DNA of 60,997 nucleotides from an uncultured Saccharofermentans sp. (GCA_905234715.1 CAJOJI010000008.1:1-60997); one strand, 5' to 3'; shown: positions 17,360 to 27,189, counted from the first letter of the stretch. The notes: a model not told the origin generated them from the letters alone. Numbers and translations: made by a program.

Positions 17360-18121
17360 TCAAAGAAACCTCACCGTGCTGTGATGCTGGAGCCTGACCC
17401 TGTCCTCGACGGGCGGCAGCTGCATGTAGTCGCCGTAAAAGGCAGTCAGGAATTTGTCTGCGTCGTTAAATCCCAGGAACTCAGAGTCCATGAACTTATA
17501 ACGGACGAGCGGGAATACTCCCTCCTCATCAATATACTTTCTCTCGTCAACGAATGCATAAACATTCTTACCGGGATCGCCGTTAAAAGAAGCATGAGCC
17601 TCCTCGTCCTGACGGAGTTTTTCCATCCTGACGTTATACTCATCTTCGCTCATCAGGCCTTTGCTCTTTCTTCTGTCCAGATACTTTCTGTTCTCGTTAT
17701 CAAAGAACTTCCATATCTCGGATTCTTTCATGAGAGTGCATCTGAACAGGTCTATCTGCAGTCCGTGGTGCTTGTAGGCAGCGTCCTGCGGAAATCTGTC
17801 GTAAGTAACTTCGGATCTCAGATCCTTTGCATGCGCCCAGCCGTGAAAATAGTTAGGTTCTGACTTCTCGTCTTCAAGGAAAACGTCATCCGGAAGTTCA
17901 TTACGAAGAGCTTCCATTGCCTCGTCGTATGAGTCGTCGAAAAGCCAGAGATCGAAGTCGTCGTCCCAAGGAATAAAGCCGTGATGTCTTACGGCGCCCA
18001 AAAGAGTTCCGTAAGCAAGGGAATATGGTATGTCGTGTTTTTCGAGAACAGCAATAACGGACTTAGCCACATAATACAATCTGTCATGTATCATTTCAGG
18101 CGTGACTTCTGTATTGCTCAT
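17360..18121 (-). CDS. LicD-family phosphotransferase
   Basis: 253 residues from the ATG at 18121, which overlaps the rmlB stop as ATGA and has GGAGAGG before it; the longer frame to 18208 is rejected. LicD hallmarks are present: YSLAYGTLLGAVRHHGFIPWDDDFDLWL, with the GT(L)LG...R...PWDDD(I/F)D nucleotidyltransferase-like core. LicD proteins move phosphocholine (or similar head groups) from a CMP-activated donor to surface glycans. With a complete 2-aminoethylphosphonate (AEP) set in the same operon, AEP from CMP-AEP is the likely group moved. That substrate is an inference. Confidence 0.9.
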   Translation of the reverse strand: MSNTEVTPEMIHDRLYYVAKSVIAVLEKHDIPYSLAYGTLLGAVRHHGFIPWDDDFDLWLFDDSYDEAMEALRNELPDDVFLEDEKSEPNYFHGWAHAKDLRSEVTYDRFPQDAAYKHHGLQIDLFRCTLMKESEIWKFFDNENRKYLDRRKSKGLMSEDEYNVRMEKLRQDEEAHASFNGDPGKNVYAFVDERKYIDEEGVFPLVRYKFMDSEFLGFNDADKFLTAFYGDYMQLPPVEDRVRLQHHSTVRFL

Positions 18122-19140
18122 ACCTCTCCACCGTACATCTTCTCGTAGTAGTTCTGATATTCGCCGCTGATGATCTCTTCCCACCAGTCGCGGTTCTCGA
18201 GATACCACTTGATGGTCTTCTTGATACCGTCAGCAAACTTCGTCTCAGGAAGCCAGCCGAGTTCGTTGTGGATCTTTGTGGGATCGATGGCATAACGCAT
18301 ATCGTGGCCCTTACGGTCTGTTACATATGTGATAAGTGATTCGGGCTTGCCGAGTTCCTTGCAGATGAGCTTAACGATATCGATGTTTCTCATCTCGTTG
18401 TGGCCGCCGACATTATAGACTTCACCGACTGTTCCCTTGTGGATGATAAGGTCGATAGCTCTGCAGTGATCCTCAACATAGAGCCAGTCACGGACGTTCA
18501 AGCCTTCACCGTATACCGGAAGCGGCTTGTCGTTCAGACAGTTTGCGATCATAAGAGGAATGAGTTTCTCCGGGAAGTGATAAGGTCCGTAGTTATTTGA
18601 GCAGCGTGAGATGGTAACCGGCAGACCGAATGTTCTGTGATATGCCATTACAAGAAGATCTGCGCCTGCCTTGGATGAGCTGTAAGGTGAGCTCGTATGA
18701 AGGGGCGTTGTCTCTGTAAAGAACAGGTCAGGGCGGTCCAGAGGAAGATCTCCGTAAACCTCGTCAGTAGATACCTGGTGATATCTCTTGATGCCGTATT
18801 CCCTGCACGCATCCATGAGAACGCTCGTGCCGATGATATTTGTCTGAAGGAAGATCGAAGGATCCTTGATGCTTCTGTCAACGTGGCTCTCGGCAGCGAA
18901 GTTAACGACCATGTCGGGATGCTCTTCTTCAAAGAGCTTATAGACGCCTTCCCTGTCGCAGATGTCGAGCTTTACGAATCTGAAGTTCGGGTTGTCCATT
19001 ACGCTCTTTAATGTGGACAGATTGCCTGCGTATGTCAGCTTATCAAGACAGATGATCCTGTAGTCAGGATATGTCTTGAGCATGTGAAAAACAAAGTTTG
19101 AACCGATAAAGCCGGCGCCGCCTGTTACGATGATTACCAT
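18118..19140 (-). CDS. rmlB: dTDP-glucose 4,6-dehydratase
   Basis: 340 residues, a full-length extended SDR: VTGGAGFIGSNFVFHML (NAD site), VNFAAESHVDRSI, STDEVYGDL and the catalytic YSSSKAGADLLV (Tyr-x3-Lys), then SRCSNNYGPYHFPEKLIPL. It makes dTDP-4-keto-6-deoxyglucose from dTDP-glucose. Neither rmlC nor rmlD is present in the window, so rhamnose is not the obvious product. The aminotransferases at 20019 and 35486 and the FdtA-like isomerase are better sinks. rmlA is 5 nt upstream. Confidence 0.96.
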   Translation of the reverse strand: MVIIVTGGAGFIGSNFVFHMLKTYPDYRIICLDKLTYAGNLSTLKSVMDNPNFRFVKLDICDREGVYKLFEEEHPDMVVNFAAESHVDRSIKDPSIFLQTNIIGTSVLMDACREYGIKRYHQVSTDEVYGDLPLDRPDLFFTETTPLHTSSPYSSSKAGADLLVMAYHRTFGLPVTISRCSNNYGPYHFPEKLIPLMIANCLNDKPLPVYGEGLNVRDWLYVEDHCRAIDLIIHKGTVGEVYNVGGHNEMRNIDIVKLICKELGKPESLITYVTDRKGHDMRYAIDPTKIHNELGWLPETKFADGIKKTIKWYLENRDWWEEIISGEYQNYYEKMYGGEV

Positions 19141-19145
19141 AATTT

Positions 19146-20015
19146 TTACTCCACCAAAGATAATATATATTGTCCGTATTCAGTCATTTTATACTTCTCA
19201 CCAAGAGAAACAAGTTGTTCGGTCGTTATAAAACCGCGTCTCCAGGCGATCTCTTCTATGCAGGAGATATAAAAACCCTGCATCTCCTGAACGGTCTTAA
19301 CGAAGTTTCCTGCCTTCTGCATTCCTTTGGGAGTGCCCGTATCAAGCCAGGAAATACCTCTGCCCATTGTCATTACCTTAAGCTTTCCGGCATCAAGATA
19401 ATGGTTGTTTACTGCCGTGATCTCAAGCTCGCCTCTTGCGGAAGGCTTGATGTTCTTTGCGACCTCAACAACGCTGTTGTCGTAAAAATACAGACCCGGA
19501 ACTGCATAGTTTGACTTGGGGTTCTTCGGCTTTTCCTCGATCGAGACTGCATTGTAGTTCTCATCGAATTCGACAACGCCGAATTCTCTCGGGTCTTTAA
19601 CGGGGAATCCGAAAATGACCGCGCCGTTTTCTTCTGCAAGCTTCATGGATTCTCTCAGCATCGACGTAAAGTCCTTGCCGTAGAAAACATTGTCGCCGAG
19701 AACAAGACATACGCTTTCATTGCCTATGAATTCTTCACCGAGTATGAATGCATCCGCAAGTCCTCTCGGAGTTTCCTGAACCTTATAGCTGATGCTTACA
19801 CCTATCTGGCTGCCGTCACCTAAAAGTCTTTCATAGTTTCCGATATCCTGAGGAGTTGAGATCAGGAGGATATCCCTGATGCCTGCAAGGAGCAGGACAG
19901 ACAAAGGATAGTAGATCAGCGGCTTGTCGTAGATCGGCAGCAGCTGCTTGCTTACTGCGATCGTGTTGGGATAAAGCCTTGTTCCTTTACCTCCGGCAAG
20001 AATGATCCCTTTCAT
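19146..20015 (-). CDS. rmlA: Glucose-1-phosphate thymidylyltransferase
   Basis: 289 residues, normal RmlA size. [20 protein letters not shown] is the nucleotide-binding signature. Also present are [37 protein letters not shown] and VPGLYFYDN. It makes dTDP-glucose from glucose-1-phosphate and dTTP and is normally inhibited by downstream dTDP-sugars. GGGAGGTAA precedes the ATG, and it sits 3 nt after the aminotransferase gene and 5 nt before rmlB. Confidence 0.96.
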   Translation of the reverse strand: MKGIILAGGKGTRLYPNTIAVSKQLLPIYDKPLIYYPLSVLLLAGIRDILLISTPQDIGNYERLLGDGSQIGVSISYKVQETPRGLADAFILGEEFIGNESVCLVLGDNVFYGKDFTSMLRESMKLAEENGAVIFGFPVKDPREFGVVEFDENYNAVSIEEKPKNPKSNYAVPGLYFYDNSVVEVAKNIKPSARGELEITAVNNHYLDAGKLKVMTMGRGISWLDTGTPKGMQKAGNFVKTVQEMQGFYISCIEEIAWRRGFITTEQLVSLGEKYKMTEYGQYILSLVE

Positions 20016-20018
20016 GAT

Positions 20019-21134
20019 TTACCTCCCGGTAAGACTTAAGATGATCTCACAGATCCTGTCCACGTCCTCCAATGCAAGATCGGCATAAAGAGGGAGCGTC
20101 AGTACGCGCAGTGAGATGTCCAATGCGACCGGCGTGTCAGCCGGATCGAATCTTCCCTTGTAGCAGTCAAAAGCAGTCGTTATAGGATAGAAATACTTAC
20201 GTGCGCAGATGCCGTTTTCCGCAAGCTTGTGGAAGACCTCATCCCTGTCCGCACCGAATTCATCCTTATCGAAAACGACAGGGAAATATGCATAGTTGGT
20301 AACCACGCCCTCCTGCGCATCACAGAGCTTAAGTCCCCTAACGCCGCCAAGAAGTTCTCTGTATCTTGCAACGACAGCACCTCTCTTTTTGATCTCTTCA
20401 TCAAGGTGTCTTAAATTGCAGATGCCCATGGCGGCACAGAACTCGTTCATCTTCGCGTTTCCGCCGACGAATGCGACTTCCTCCGCATTGTGGATGCCGA
20501 AGTTCTTGAGGTCTTTTAAGCGCTGCTCAAGTGAATCATCGTGGTAGCATACGGCGCCGCCTTCAATTGTGTTGAAGACTTTTGTAGCGTGGAAACTGAA
20601 CATAGAAGCGTCGCCGAAATTGGCAACGTTGGTGCCCTTATATGTAACTGCAAAAGCATGAGCAGCATCGTAGATGACCTTCAGGTTATGCTTCTTTGCA
20701 ATGTCTGCGATCTTCTCTACATTGCAGATGTTTCCGTATACGTGAACGGGAACGATCGCAACAGTTTTATCTGTTATGAGTGCTTCGATCTTGTCCGCAT
20801 CGATCGTGTAAGTGTCAGGATCGATGTCACAGAAAACCGGAGTAAATCCGCATCTTACGATCGCATGAGTTGTCGATGCGAATGTGAAAGGCGATGTGAT
20901 TATCTCACCGCCCTTGGGGAGCTGGACCGCCTCAAGGATGTTCTCCAAAGCCAGGTGTCCGTTGCAGTACAGGGCAACATGCTCAACGCCCAAAAGGTTC
21001 TCAAGTTCACCTTGGAACTGCATGTGCTTTGAGCCCATGTTGGTAAGCCAGTGGGAATCCCAGAGATCTCTTATCTCATTGTTGTATTCCTCAATAGAAG
21101 GCATTGAAGATCTTGTTACCTGTATCTGATCCAT
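20019..21134 (-). CDS. DegT/DnrJ/EryC1 sugar aminotransferase
   Basis: 371 residues, PLP-dependent aspartate-aminotransferase fold. The PLP lysine is in FSFHATKVFNTIEGGA, preceded by DAAHAF. The opening (SMPSIEEYNNEI, WLTNMGSK, CNGHLALENIL) resembles VioA/DesI-type enzymes that aminate dTDP-4-keto-6-deoxyglucose at C4 to give dTDP-4-amino-4,6-dideoxyglucose. RmlA and RmlB, which make that substrate, follow directly. The exact regiochemistry is inferred. The adjacent ATP-grasp protein may acylate the new amine. Confidence 0.88.
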   Translation of the reverse strand: MDQIQVTRSSMPSIEEYNNEIRDLWDSHWLTNMGSKHMQFQGELENLLGVEHVALYCNGHLALENILEAVQLPKGGEIITSPFTFASTTHAIVRCGFTPVFCDIDPDTYTIDADKIEALITDKTVAIVPVHVYGNICNVEKIADIAKKHNLKVIYDAAHAFAVTYKGTNVANFGDASMFSFHATKVFNTIEGGAVCYHDDSLEQRLKDLKNFGIHNAEEVAFVGGNAKMNEFCAAMGICNLRHLDEEIKKRGAVVARYRELLGGVRGLKLCDAQEGVVTNYAYFPVVFDKDEFGADRDEVFHKLAENGICARKYFYPITTAFDCYKGRFDPADTPVALDISLRVLTLPLYADLALEDVDRICEIILSLTGR

Positions 21135-21135
21135 A

Positions 21136-22425
21136 TTACATTCTCCAATCGATAAGGCTCTCTATCATGTCCAGATCATAGACGGGGATATTGAGCTTCT
21201 CACTTATATTCTTGCGCTCAGCGAAAGAATCATCGATAAAGATGGAATCTTTCTCTGTTATGAATTCGCTCTTATCGCTTCCCTTGGGTATGTGGATAAT
21301 GGATGCGAAAAGATCTTTCGATATCCTGAACTTGTCCAGGGAATCGTATATGTCGTTTGCATGCTTGGTCAGAAGGATGACCGGAATACCCTTGTTGAAG
21401 CACTGGTAAACAAACGAGATCATCGTTATGTTGACCTTGTCATCAAGATAAAGCGTGTCGTCAAAATCCATGTATACAGTGCTGTACTTAACGCTTGTCT
21501 GATAACGGCTTATGAATGCACGGTCAAGAAGAATGTCCTGACCGTTGTTTATTATTCCCACGTCATATCCGAGAAGATCGAAAATCGTGAGCATCGGATA
21601 GTTGATGCCGAGATTTCTTGTCGTTCCCATTGTTCCGGGAATTCTCGGCGATATTTCAAGAAGACGGTATTCGCCTGACGTATTACGCTTGAGCTGGAAG
21701 AACCATGCACCGGAGAAGACCATTTTTGAGTTGATCTTTTCAGCGATCTTCTTTACCTCGTCATCCATCGGAATGACTCTGCTCCTTACGGCGATTCCTG
21801 ATCTGATACGCTCTCTTCTTCTGATGATCGCAGATCTCAATGCGCCGTTCCTGTCAGTAAAACAGTCAACTGTATATTCGTCACCCGGCAGATATTCGCA
21901 GATGACATACTGTTCTTCACCTGAGAGGAGCTTATCAAGTTCCGCGCGGTCATTAACCTTCATCGCACCTTCTGCGCCCTGGCCTACTGCAGGTTTGCAG
22001 AACACGGGATAGATCTTGATATCATCAGCGGATGCAAAAGTCTTAGGAATAAATTCCTCACCTTTGAAGAATTCATAAGTCTTAGTTTTCGAGCGGCACG
22101 TATCGACAGTCTCAAGAGGTGACGTAACCACTTTGCAGTGAAGCTTGCCTGCTTCCTGAAGTTCTGTAAGTGCGAGACATGCGCTGTCGTGAGCCGGATA
22201 AATGAGGTCGATGCCGTATTCATCGATGATCTTGTTTATAGCATCAACAAATCCGGGATCATTCGGATAAGGCACGCCCTCGATGTAGTTCTTGAAAAGA
22301 AATTCGGCATGGCAAGATACACTGCTGCAACCGTAAAGTTCAACAAACTTCGAATACTTTAAAGCATTATGTATCTCAAACGCGATCTCCGTACCGGCCG
22401 GAAATACTAGCACCTTCTGTCTCAT
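21136..22425 (-). CDS. ATP-grasp ligase fused to HAD-like domain
   Basis: 429 residues. Residues 1 to about 300 form a carbamoyl-phosphate-synthase-type ATP-grasp enzyme: VLVFPAGTEIAFEIHNAL, DLIYPAHDSACLALTEL, FCKPAVGQGAEGAMKV, VICEYLPGDEYTVDCF and LLEISPRIPGTMGTTRNLG. Residues about 320-429 are a HAD-like module with MDFDDTLYLDDKV, LLTKHANDIYDSLDKF and IFIDDSFAERKNI. ATP-grasp enzymes usually join a carboxylate to an amine. Beside a sugar aminotransferase it could add an amino acid or other acyl group to the amino sugar. It overlaps the flippase gene by 4 nt. The fused HAD domain may be a phosphatase or a regulatory part. Confidence 0.85.
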   Translation of the reverse strand: MRQKVLVFPAGTEIAFEIHNALKYSKFVELYGCSSVSCHAEFLFKNYIEGVPYPNDPGFVDAINKIIDEYGIDLIYPAHDSACLALTELQEAGKLHCKVVTSPLETVDTCRSKTKTYEFFKGEEFIPKTFASADDIKIYPVFCKPAVGQGAEGAMKVNDRAELDKLLSGEEQYVICEYLPGDEYTVDCFTDRNGALRSAIIRRRERIRSGIAVRSRVIPMDDEVKKIAEKINSKMVFSGAWFFQLKRNTSGEYRLLEISPRIPGTMGTTRNLGINYPMLTIFDLLGYDVGIINNGQDILLDRAFISRYQTSVKYSTVYMDFDDTLYLDDKVNITMISFVYQCFNKGIPVILLTKHANDIYDSLDKFRISKDLFASIIHIPKGSDKSEFITEKDSIFIDDSFAERKNISEKLNIPVYDLDMIESLIDWRM

Positions 22426-23882
22426 GCCTTCTTCTCCTTACCACCAATGATACTCTTAATCGTGTCTAACAGATAGTCAAAGCTTTCCATCTTAAACAGT
22501 TTTGCGCAGATAATGTATATTGCAACACCAAGAGGAATCTGGATCAAAAGAGAAAAGATATTATTCAGTCCCAGGAAATTAACACAATAAACAATTCCGC
22601 CCATTCCCCATGCCAGAAGTATCGTCGGAACAATATCCTTAAGCTGCTCAAGATAACCGTAATTGATAAGTTTTTTGTTCGGCCAGGTATTGATTACCTG
22701 ACAGATGAAACTGTTGGCAAGCATGGACAATGCAATAGCCATTACTCCGTGCCACATGGAGATCAGGAGGAGTGAAAGGCCGACTACCTTCTTTATGATC
22801 TCGAGCTTCAGAAACATGTCGCTTCTTCCAAGCGCTTTTATCGCATTGAGGTTTGCGGTATGAAGCGGATAGAACGTATATGAGATACAGAGAATGATCA
22901 TGTAAGGTACAACAGGAGCCCATACCGGAGGCAGTATCAGCGAAACGATCTGAGTAGAACATGCAGCGAGGCCGGCCATCATAGGAGCCATGAGGAAGAC
23001 GCTTGTCTTCATAGCTCTTCTGGTCATGCTCTTGACACGTTCCGGATCATCCTGAACGCCTGACATTGCAGGGAACAGAACTGTATCAATGGAAGTATTT
23101 ATATTCGTTGTAAGAAAACTCGGAAACTGGTTGGCTCTGTCGTAAAAAGCCAGATCGGATTTTGTATACATCTTTCCTATTATCAGTGCACGCAGCTGGT
23201 CATAACCCGTATCAAGAAGCTGCGACACCAAAAGCTTCCAGCCATATGCAAACAGGATCTTGAGTCTTTTGAATGAGAAATAGAACTCCGGCTTCCACTT
23301 AACGGTTATCCACAAGATGATCGTATCGATCGCCGTATTTGAAACCGACTGTATGACCAATGCCCACATACCAAAGCCTTTGAATGCCAGAACAACTCCG
23401 GCAACAGCAGCAAATATCGTGCCGCCGAGCGTGGAGAAGAAAAACCTCTTGAACTGCATGTTCTTGGATACGTAAGCCATCTGTACGTTTTTCACGCCTG
23501 AGAAAACTACAGTAAGGCCTAAGACCCTTATGATAGGCGTTAATGAGGGATCGTCATAGAAATTTGCAAAAACAGGTGAAAGGAAAAACAGGATCGTATA
23601 AAGAACGGCACAGAAAGCAATATTGAAGAAAAATACCGTTGAAAAATCTTTGTTGTCCGCATCCTTTTTCTGTATAAGCGCATTGCCAAGGCCACTGTCT
23701 ACAAAGACCTGCATAATGGTAATGACTACAAGGACAAGTGCAATAGATCCGAACAGGTCAGGATCAAGGACATTCGCCAGGACCAGAGCAACGATAAGTT
23801 CGACACCTCTGGCTCCAAAGCGCTCAAACAGTCTCCATAAAAATCCTGAAAGTACTTTGCTTCTTGTTTGATCTTTTTCCAT
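22422..23882 (-). CDS. Polysaccharide flippase (Wzx-type)
   Basis: 486 residues with about 12-14 hydrophobic segments and little soluble sequence, of the MOP superfamily (WzxC-like). LSGFLWRLFERFGARGVELI, then VFVDSGLGNALIQKKDADN and the late YGYLEQLKDIVPTILLAWG fit polysaccharide-biosynthesis flippases. It should move lipid-linked repeat units to the outer face. The pairing with the Wzy-like gene at 12945 and the Wzz-like gene at 15140 completes a Wzx/Wzy-type export route split over two convergent operons. Confidence 0.92.
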   Translation of the reverse strand: MEKDQTRSKVLSGFLWRLFERFGARGVELIVALVLANVLDPDLFGSIALVLVVITIMQVFVDSGLGNALIQKKDADNKDFSTVFFFNIAFCAVLYTILFFLSPVFANFYDDPSLTPIIRVLGLTVVFSGVKNVQMAYVSKNMQFKRFFFSTLGGTIFAAVAGVVLAFKGFGMWALVIQSVSNTAIDTIILWITVKWKPEFYFSFKRLKILFAYGWKLLVSQLLDTGYDQLRALIIGKMYTKSDLAFYDRANQFPSFLTTNINTSIDTVLFPAMSGVQDDPERVKSMTRRAMKTSVFLMAPMMAGLAACSTQIVSLILPPVWAPVVPYMIILCISYTFYPLHTANLNAIKALGRSDMFLKLEIIKKVVGLSLLLISMWHGVMAIALSMLANSFICQVINTWPNKKLINYGYLEQLKDIVPTILLAWGMGGIVYCVNFLGLNNIFSLLIQIPLGVAIYIICAKLFKMESFDYLLDTIKSIIGGKEKKA

Positions 23883-23886
23883 CTTA

Positions 23887-24729
23887 TTACCTGTTAAACA
23901 TTATCAGAAGCTTCAGATGCACCTTTGCCAGGAACAGTCTGAATATCATCTTCGATAACATCTTGTGATATTTTTTCTCTGTGTCTTTATCAAGCTGCTT
24001 CAGGCAGGCACTGGTCTCATTGACTGATACAAGGTTAGCCTTGCGGTTCTTATCAACTTTAACGGACCAGGATCCCGGAACTGAAACACGGTATGCCGAC
24101 ATATTATCCGGAAGATACAGCATGCCGCCGCTTAAAGAGCCGCCGATCTGGATCGTATAATCAATAGGATTGATCTCGAAGAACTTCTTGGGTTCGGTTA
24201 CGATCTCCTTTTTGAAAAACAGCGAACTGGTAGCCACAAAACTTCCGCCGCCCGATATTACATCTTCAACGGGAATAACCGTTACCTCATCGTAATGATG
24301 AACCTCGCCCTGCTTAGAGCCGTCTTCCGCATTTATGAGGTCAGAAGAATGGGCACAGATGTCGATACCGGGGTGCGATTTTAAGCTGTCATATTGCTTC
24401 TGAAGCTTATAGGGATCCGTCCAGTAATCGTCGCCCTCGCACATGGCAATGTACTTACCCTGCACGCGCGGATACTGGAACTGGCAAAGTATTGAGAAGA
24501 CCTTGTGATACTGGTTTTCCTTCTGATATATCGGCTTGATTATCTCAGGATATTTCGCTTCAAATTCACGGATGATATCAGCAGTATCATCTGTCGAAGC
24601 ATCATCATGGACCAGGATCTCATACTTGAAATCCGTCTTCTGCATTACAAAACCATTCAGTGCATCCCTGATGTACTTGCCATGGTTATATGTATTGCAT
24701 ACGATACTTACTTCGACTTCATTACTCAT
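23887..24729 (-). CDS. Glycosyltransferase family 2
   Basis: 280 residues: VSIVCNTYNHGKYIRDALNG, ILVHDDASTDDTADIIREF, YIAMCEGDDYWTDPYKLQKQ (the DxD-type site reads EGDDYW). This GT2 subgroup is common in exopolysaccharide loci. The C-terminus has a mildly hydrophobic end (LFLAKVHLKLLIMF). GGAG precedes the ATG by about 10 nt. It lies between the phosphonate genes and the flippase. Sugar and linkage are unknown. Confidence 0.92.
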   Translation of the reverse strand: MSNEVEVSIVCNTYNHGKYIRDALNGFVMQKTDFKYEILVHDDASTDDTADIIREFEAKYPEIIKPIYQKENQYHKVFSILCQFQYPRVQGKYIAMCEGDDYWTDPYKLQKQYDSLKSHPGIDICAHSSDLINAEDGSKQGEVHHYDEVTVIPVEDVISGGGSFVATSSLFFKKEIVTEPKKFFEINPIDYTIQIGGSLSGGMLYLPDNMSAYRVSVPGSWSVKVDKNRKANLVSVNETSACLKQLDKDTEKKYHKMLSKMIFRLFLAKVHLKLLIMFNR

Positions 24730-24745
24730 CAGCAGATAACTCCGG

Positions 24746-25870
24746 TCAATTGCATGAATTCAGATAGTTCATGAAATTCTCTTTGTTCTCAAGTGCCGTT
24801 GTTGTCGGTCTTCCAAGATCGTCTCTTGCACCGATGGAGCACTTTACTTCGATGAGGCTCAGCTCATTACGTGCCTTTGCAGCCTCGAGTTCTCTGTCGA
24901 GATCATCGAAATTATCAACGCATACGGCATTGGGATATCCGCATGCCTTTGCGATAGCAACCACATCGATGGAACCTGCAACAGTAGGCATTCCTCCGAC
25001 AGTCTCATGAGCGCTGTTGTTGATAACAACGTGGATGAGATTTGAAGGCTTGTTTGCACCGAGCACGGCCATAGAACCCATGTGCATGAGGACTGCGCCG
25101 TCACCGTCAACACACCAGATGCGTGTGTCGGGCTTGTTGATCGCAACACCCAAAGCGATGGATGAAGAGTGACCCATTGAGCCGACTGTAAGGAAGTCAT
25201 ACTTGTGTGACTGTCCGTTAGCTACTCTGGTCTCGAAAAGCTCTCTTGATGCCTTACCGGTTGTTGATACGATCGGATCCTCACCTGAAGCCTTTACGAT
25301 ATGCTGGATGATCTCCTCACGGACCATCTGATTGTCGTTCTTGTATTCAACTTTTCCGTCGAATGAAAGAGCGCCCTTGCGGATAACGAATGCGACATCC
25401 TTACCCTTTGCGAGAACATCCTTAAAGCTCTCCATTGCAGCTGCAACTTCCTCATCAGTAGTTTCCTTGCCGATGATGAATGTGGCGATGTCCATGTCTT
25501 CCAAAAGCTTTACGGTAACTTCGCCCTGATAGATGTGCTGGGGCTCATCGTGAATGCCGGGTTCGCCTCTCCAGCCTACAATGAATACCATGGGGATCGC
25601 ATAGACCTTATCGTTAAGAAGTGATGCAACAGGATTGATGATGTTGCCTTCACCTGAATTCTGCATGTAAACGACAGGAACCTTGCCTGTAGCGAGGTGG
25701 TAGCCTGCTGCAAGAGCCGTGCAGTTACCTTCGTTGGCAGCGATCACATGATGATGGGGATCGATACCGTATGTTGCCATAAGGTAATTGCAGAGTGCCT
25801 TAAGCTGACTGTCCGGAACTCCGGAATAAAAATCAGCACCGATTATTTCAACAAGTTTTTCAACTTTCAT
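24746..25870 (-). CDS. aepY: Phosphonopyruvate decarboxylase
   Basis: 374 residues, thiamine-diphosphate-dependent. The N-terminal pyrimidine-binding half holds FYSGVPDSQLKALCNYL and HHVIAANEGNCTALAAGYHLA with the conserved Glu. The C-terminal half holds the cofactor motif GDGAVLMHMGSMA. It turns phosphonopyruvate into phosphonoacetaldehyde and so pulls the unfavourable PEP mutase step forward. It lies 23 nt after the PEP mutase gene and completes the route to 2-aminoethylphosphonate with the transaminase at 27199. Confidence 0.93.
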   Translation of the reverse strand: MKVEKLVEIIGADFYSGVPDSQLKALCNYLMATYGIDPHHHVIAANEGNCTALAAGYHLATGKVPVVYMQNSGEGNIINPVASLLNDKVYAIPMVFIVGWRGEPGIHDEPQHIYQGEVTVKLLEDMDIATFIIGKETTDEEVAAAMESFKDVLAKGKDVAFVIRKGALSFDGKVEYKNDNQMVREEIIQHIVKASGEDPIVSTTGKASRELFETRVANGQSHKYDFLTVGSMGHSSSIALGVAINKPDTRIWCVDGDGAVLMHMGSMAVLGANKPSNLIHVVINNSAHETVGGMPTVAGSIDVVAIAKACGYPNAVCVDNFDDLDRELEAAKARNELSLIEVKCSIGARDDLGRPTTTALENKENFMNYLNSCN

Positions 25871-25893
25871 TTGGTTCTCCTAAAAGCGTCTGA

Positions 25894-27189
25894 TTATAAC
25901 TCATCGATGAGCGTGATGATGTCTTTGATCTTCATAAGTCTGTCATCGACTTCCTTGGCTCTGTGATAACGGAGGATATCCTCTGCTGTCTTCTGCATTG
26001 CCGGGAAAGCTGATCTTGTGAGCTGGTTTGCATAGATAACGATGTTTACACCGTGAGCTGCAAGCTCTTCTTCAGTGATGACATTAAAGCTTGAAGGAAC
26101 GACTACGATAGGTGTCTCCTTGTTGTCTGCTCTGAACTTATCGCAGAACTCAAGGATCTCATCCGGCTCCTTTTTGCGTGAGTGGATCATGATGCCGTCA
26201 GCACCTGCTGCAACGAACGCATGAGCACGTGCAAGAGCATCTTCCATACCCTGCTCGAGGATAAGGCTCTCGATACGTGCGATGATCATGAAATCATCTG
26301 TGAGCTGTGCCTTCTTGCCGGCAGCGATCTTAGCGCTCATCTCTTCGATTGTAGCCTGTGTCTGCTTAACTTCAGTACCGAAAAGCGAGTTCTTCTTAAG
26401 ACCCTTTTTGTCTTCGATAATGACTGCGGATACACCCATCTTCTCCAATGAACGAACGGTATATACGAAGTGCTCCGTAAGTCCGCCCGTATCACCGTCG
26501 AAGATGATAGGCTTTGTCGTAACTTCAGTTATATCGTCGATAGTTCTGAATCTGGATGTCATGTCCACGAGTTCGATATCAGGCTTACCCTTTGCAGTGG
26601 AATCGCAAAGAGATGAGATCCACATTGCATCGAACTGGTCAAGCTTTCCGTCGTGCTCAACTACAGTCTTCTCAACGATGAGACCCGTAAGACCGCTGTG
26701 AGCTTCCATAGCCTTGACGATAGGAGTCATTTTAAGAAGCTGGCGGAGTCTCTTTCTTCTGTATTCAGGCATTGCGAGCTTTTCGCGGAGCTGCATGTCG
26801 ATCTTCTTAACTGTCTCGTTGTATGTGTAAGGAATATCAACGAGCTCGCCGCCGTATGTCTTGAGGAGTTCCTCAACGTGATCACGGATAGCCTTCTCAG
26901 GACCCTCTTTCCAGTTGTCGCCGTGAAGGACATAATCAGGCTTGATCAAAGTGATTACATCGTCATATAGCATGCTGTTCTGGATGACGACTTCCTCAAC
27001 ACCTTCGATCCTTCTATAGAGCTTTACTCTTTCCTCCTGGCTGATCGTCGGGAATTTATTGTAGCGGATCAACGCTTCATCAGAAAGGCAGCCGATAATG
27101 ACTCTTCCTTTCTTCTTAGCTTCGTTGATGATGTTCAAATGACCTTCATGAATAACGTCGGTACAAAAACAAGTGTAAGCAGTCTTCAT
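25894..27189 (-). CDS. aepX: Phosphoenolpyruvate mutase with N-terminal cytidylyltransferase-like domain
   Basis: 431 residues. Residues 1 to about 135 form a cytidylyltransferase-like domain of the TagD/glycerol-3-phosphate type (CFCTDVIHEGHLNII with an HxGH site, then IIGCLSDEALI and YVLHGDNWKEGP). Residues about 150-431 are PEP mutase: DQFDAMWISSLCDS, IFDGDTGG, the loop EDKKGLKKNSLFG that marks mutases, and IARIESLI plus GADGIMIHSRK. The mutase makes phosphonopyruvate from PEP and commits carbon to phosphonates. Whether the front domain is active is uncertain, because its RTEGIST-type loop is not obvious. Confidence 0.93.
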   Translation of the reverse strand: MKTAYTCFCTDVIHEGHLNIINEAKKKGRVIIGCLSDEALIRYNKFPTISQEERVKLYRRIEGVEEVVIQNSMLYDDVITLIKPDYVLHGDNWKEGPEKAIRDHVEELLKTYGGELVDIPYTYNETVKKIDMQLREKLAMPEYRRKRLRQLLKMTPIVKAMEAHSGLTGLIVEKTVVEHDGKLDQFDAMWISSLCDSTAKGKPDIELVDMTSRFRTIDDITEVTTKPIIFDGDTGGLTEHFVYTVRSLEKMGVSAVIIEDKKGLKKNSLFGTEVKQTQATIEEMSAKIAAGKKAQLTDDFMIIARIESLILEQGMEDALARAHAFVAAGADGIMIHSRKKEPDEILEFCDKFRADNKETPIVVVPSSFNVITEEELAAHGVNIVIYANQLTRSAFPAMQKTAEDILRYHRAKEVDDRLMKIKDIITLIDEL

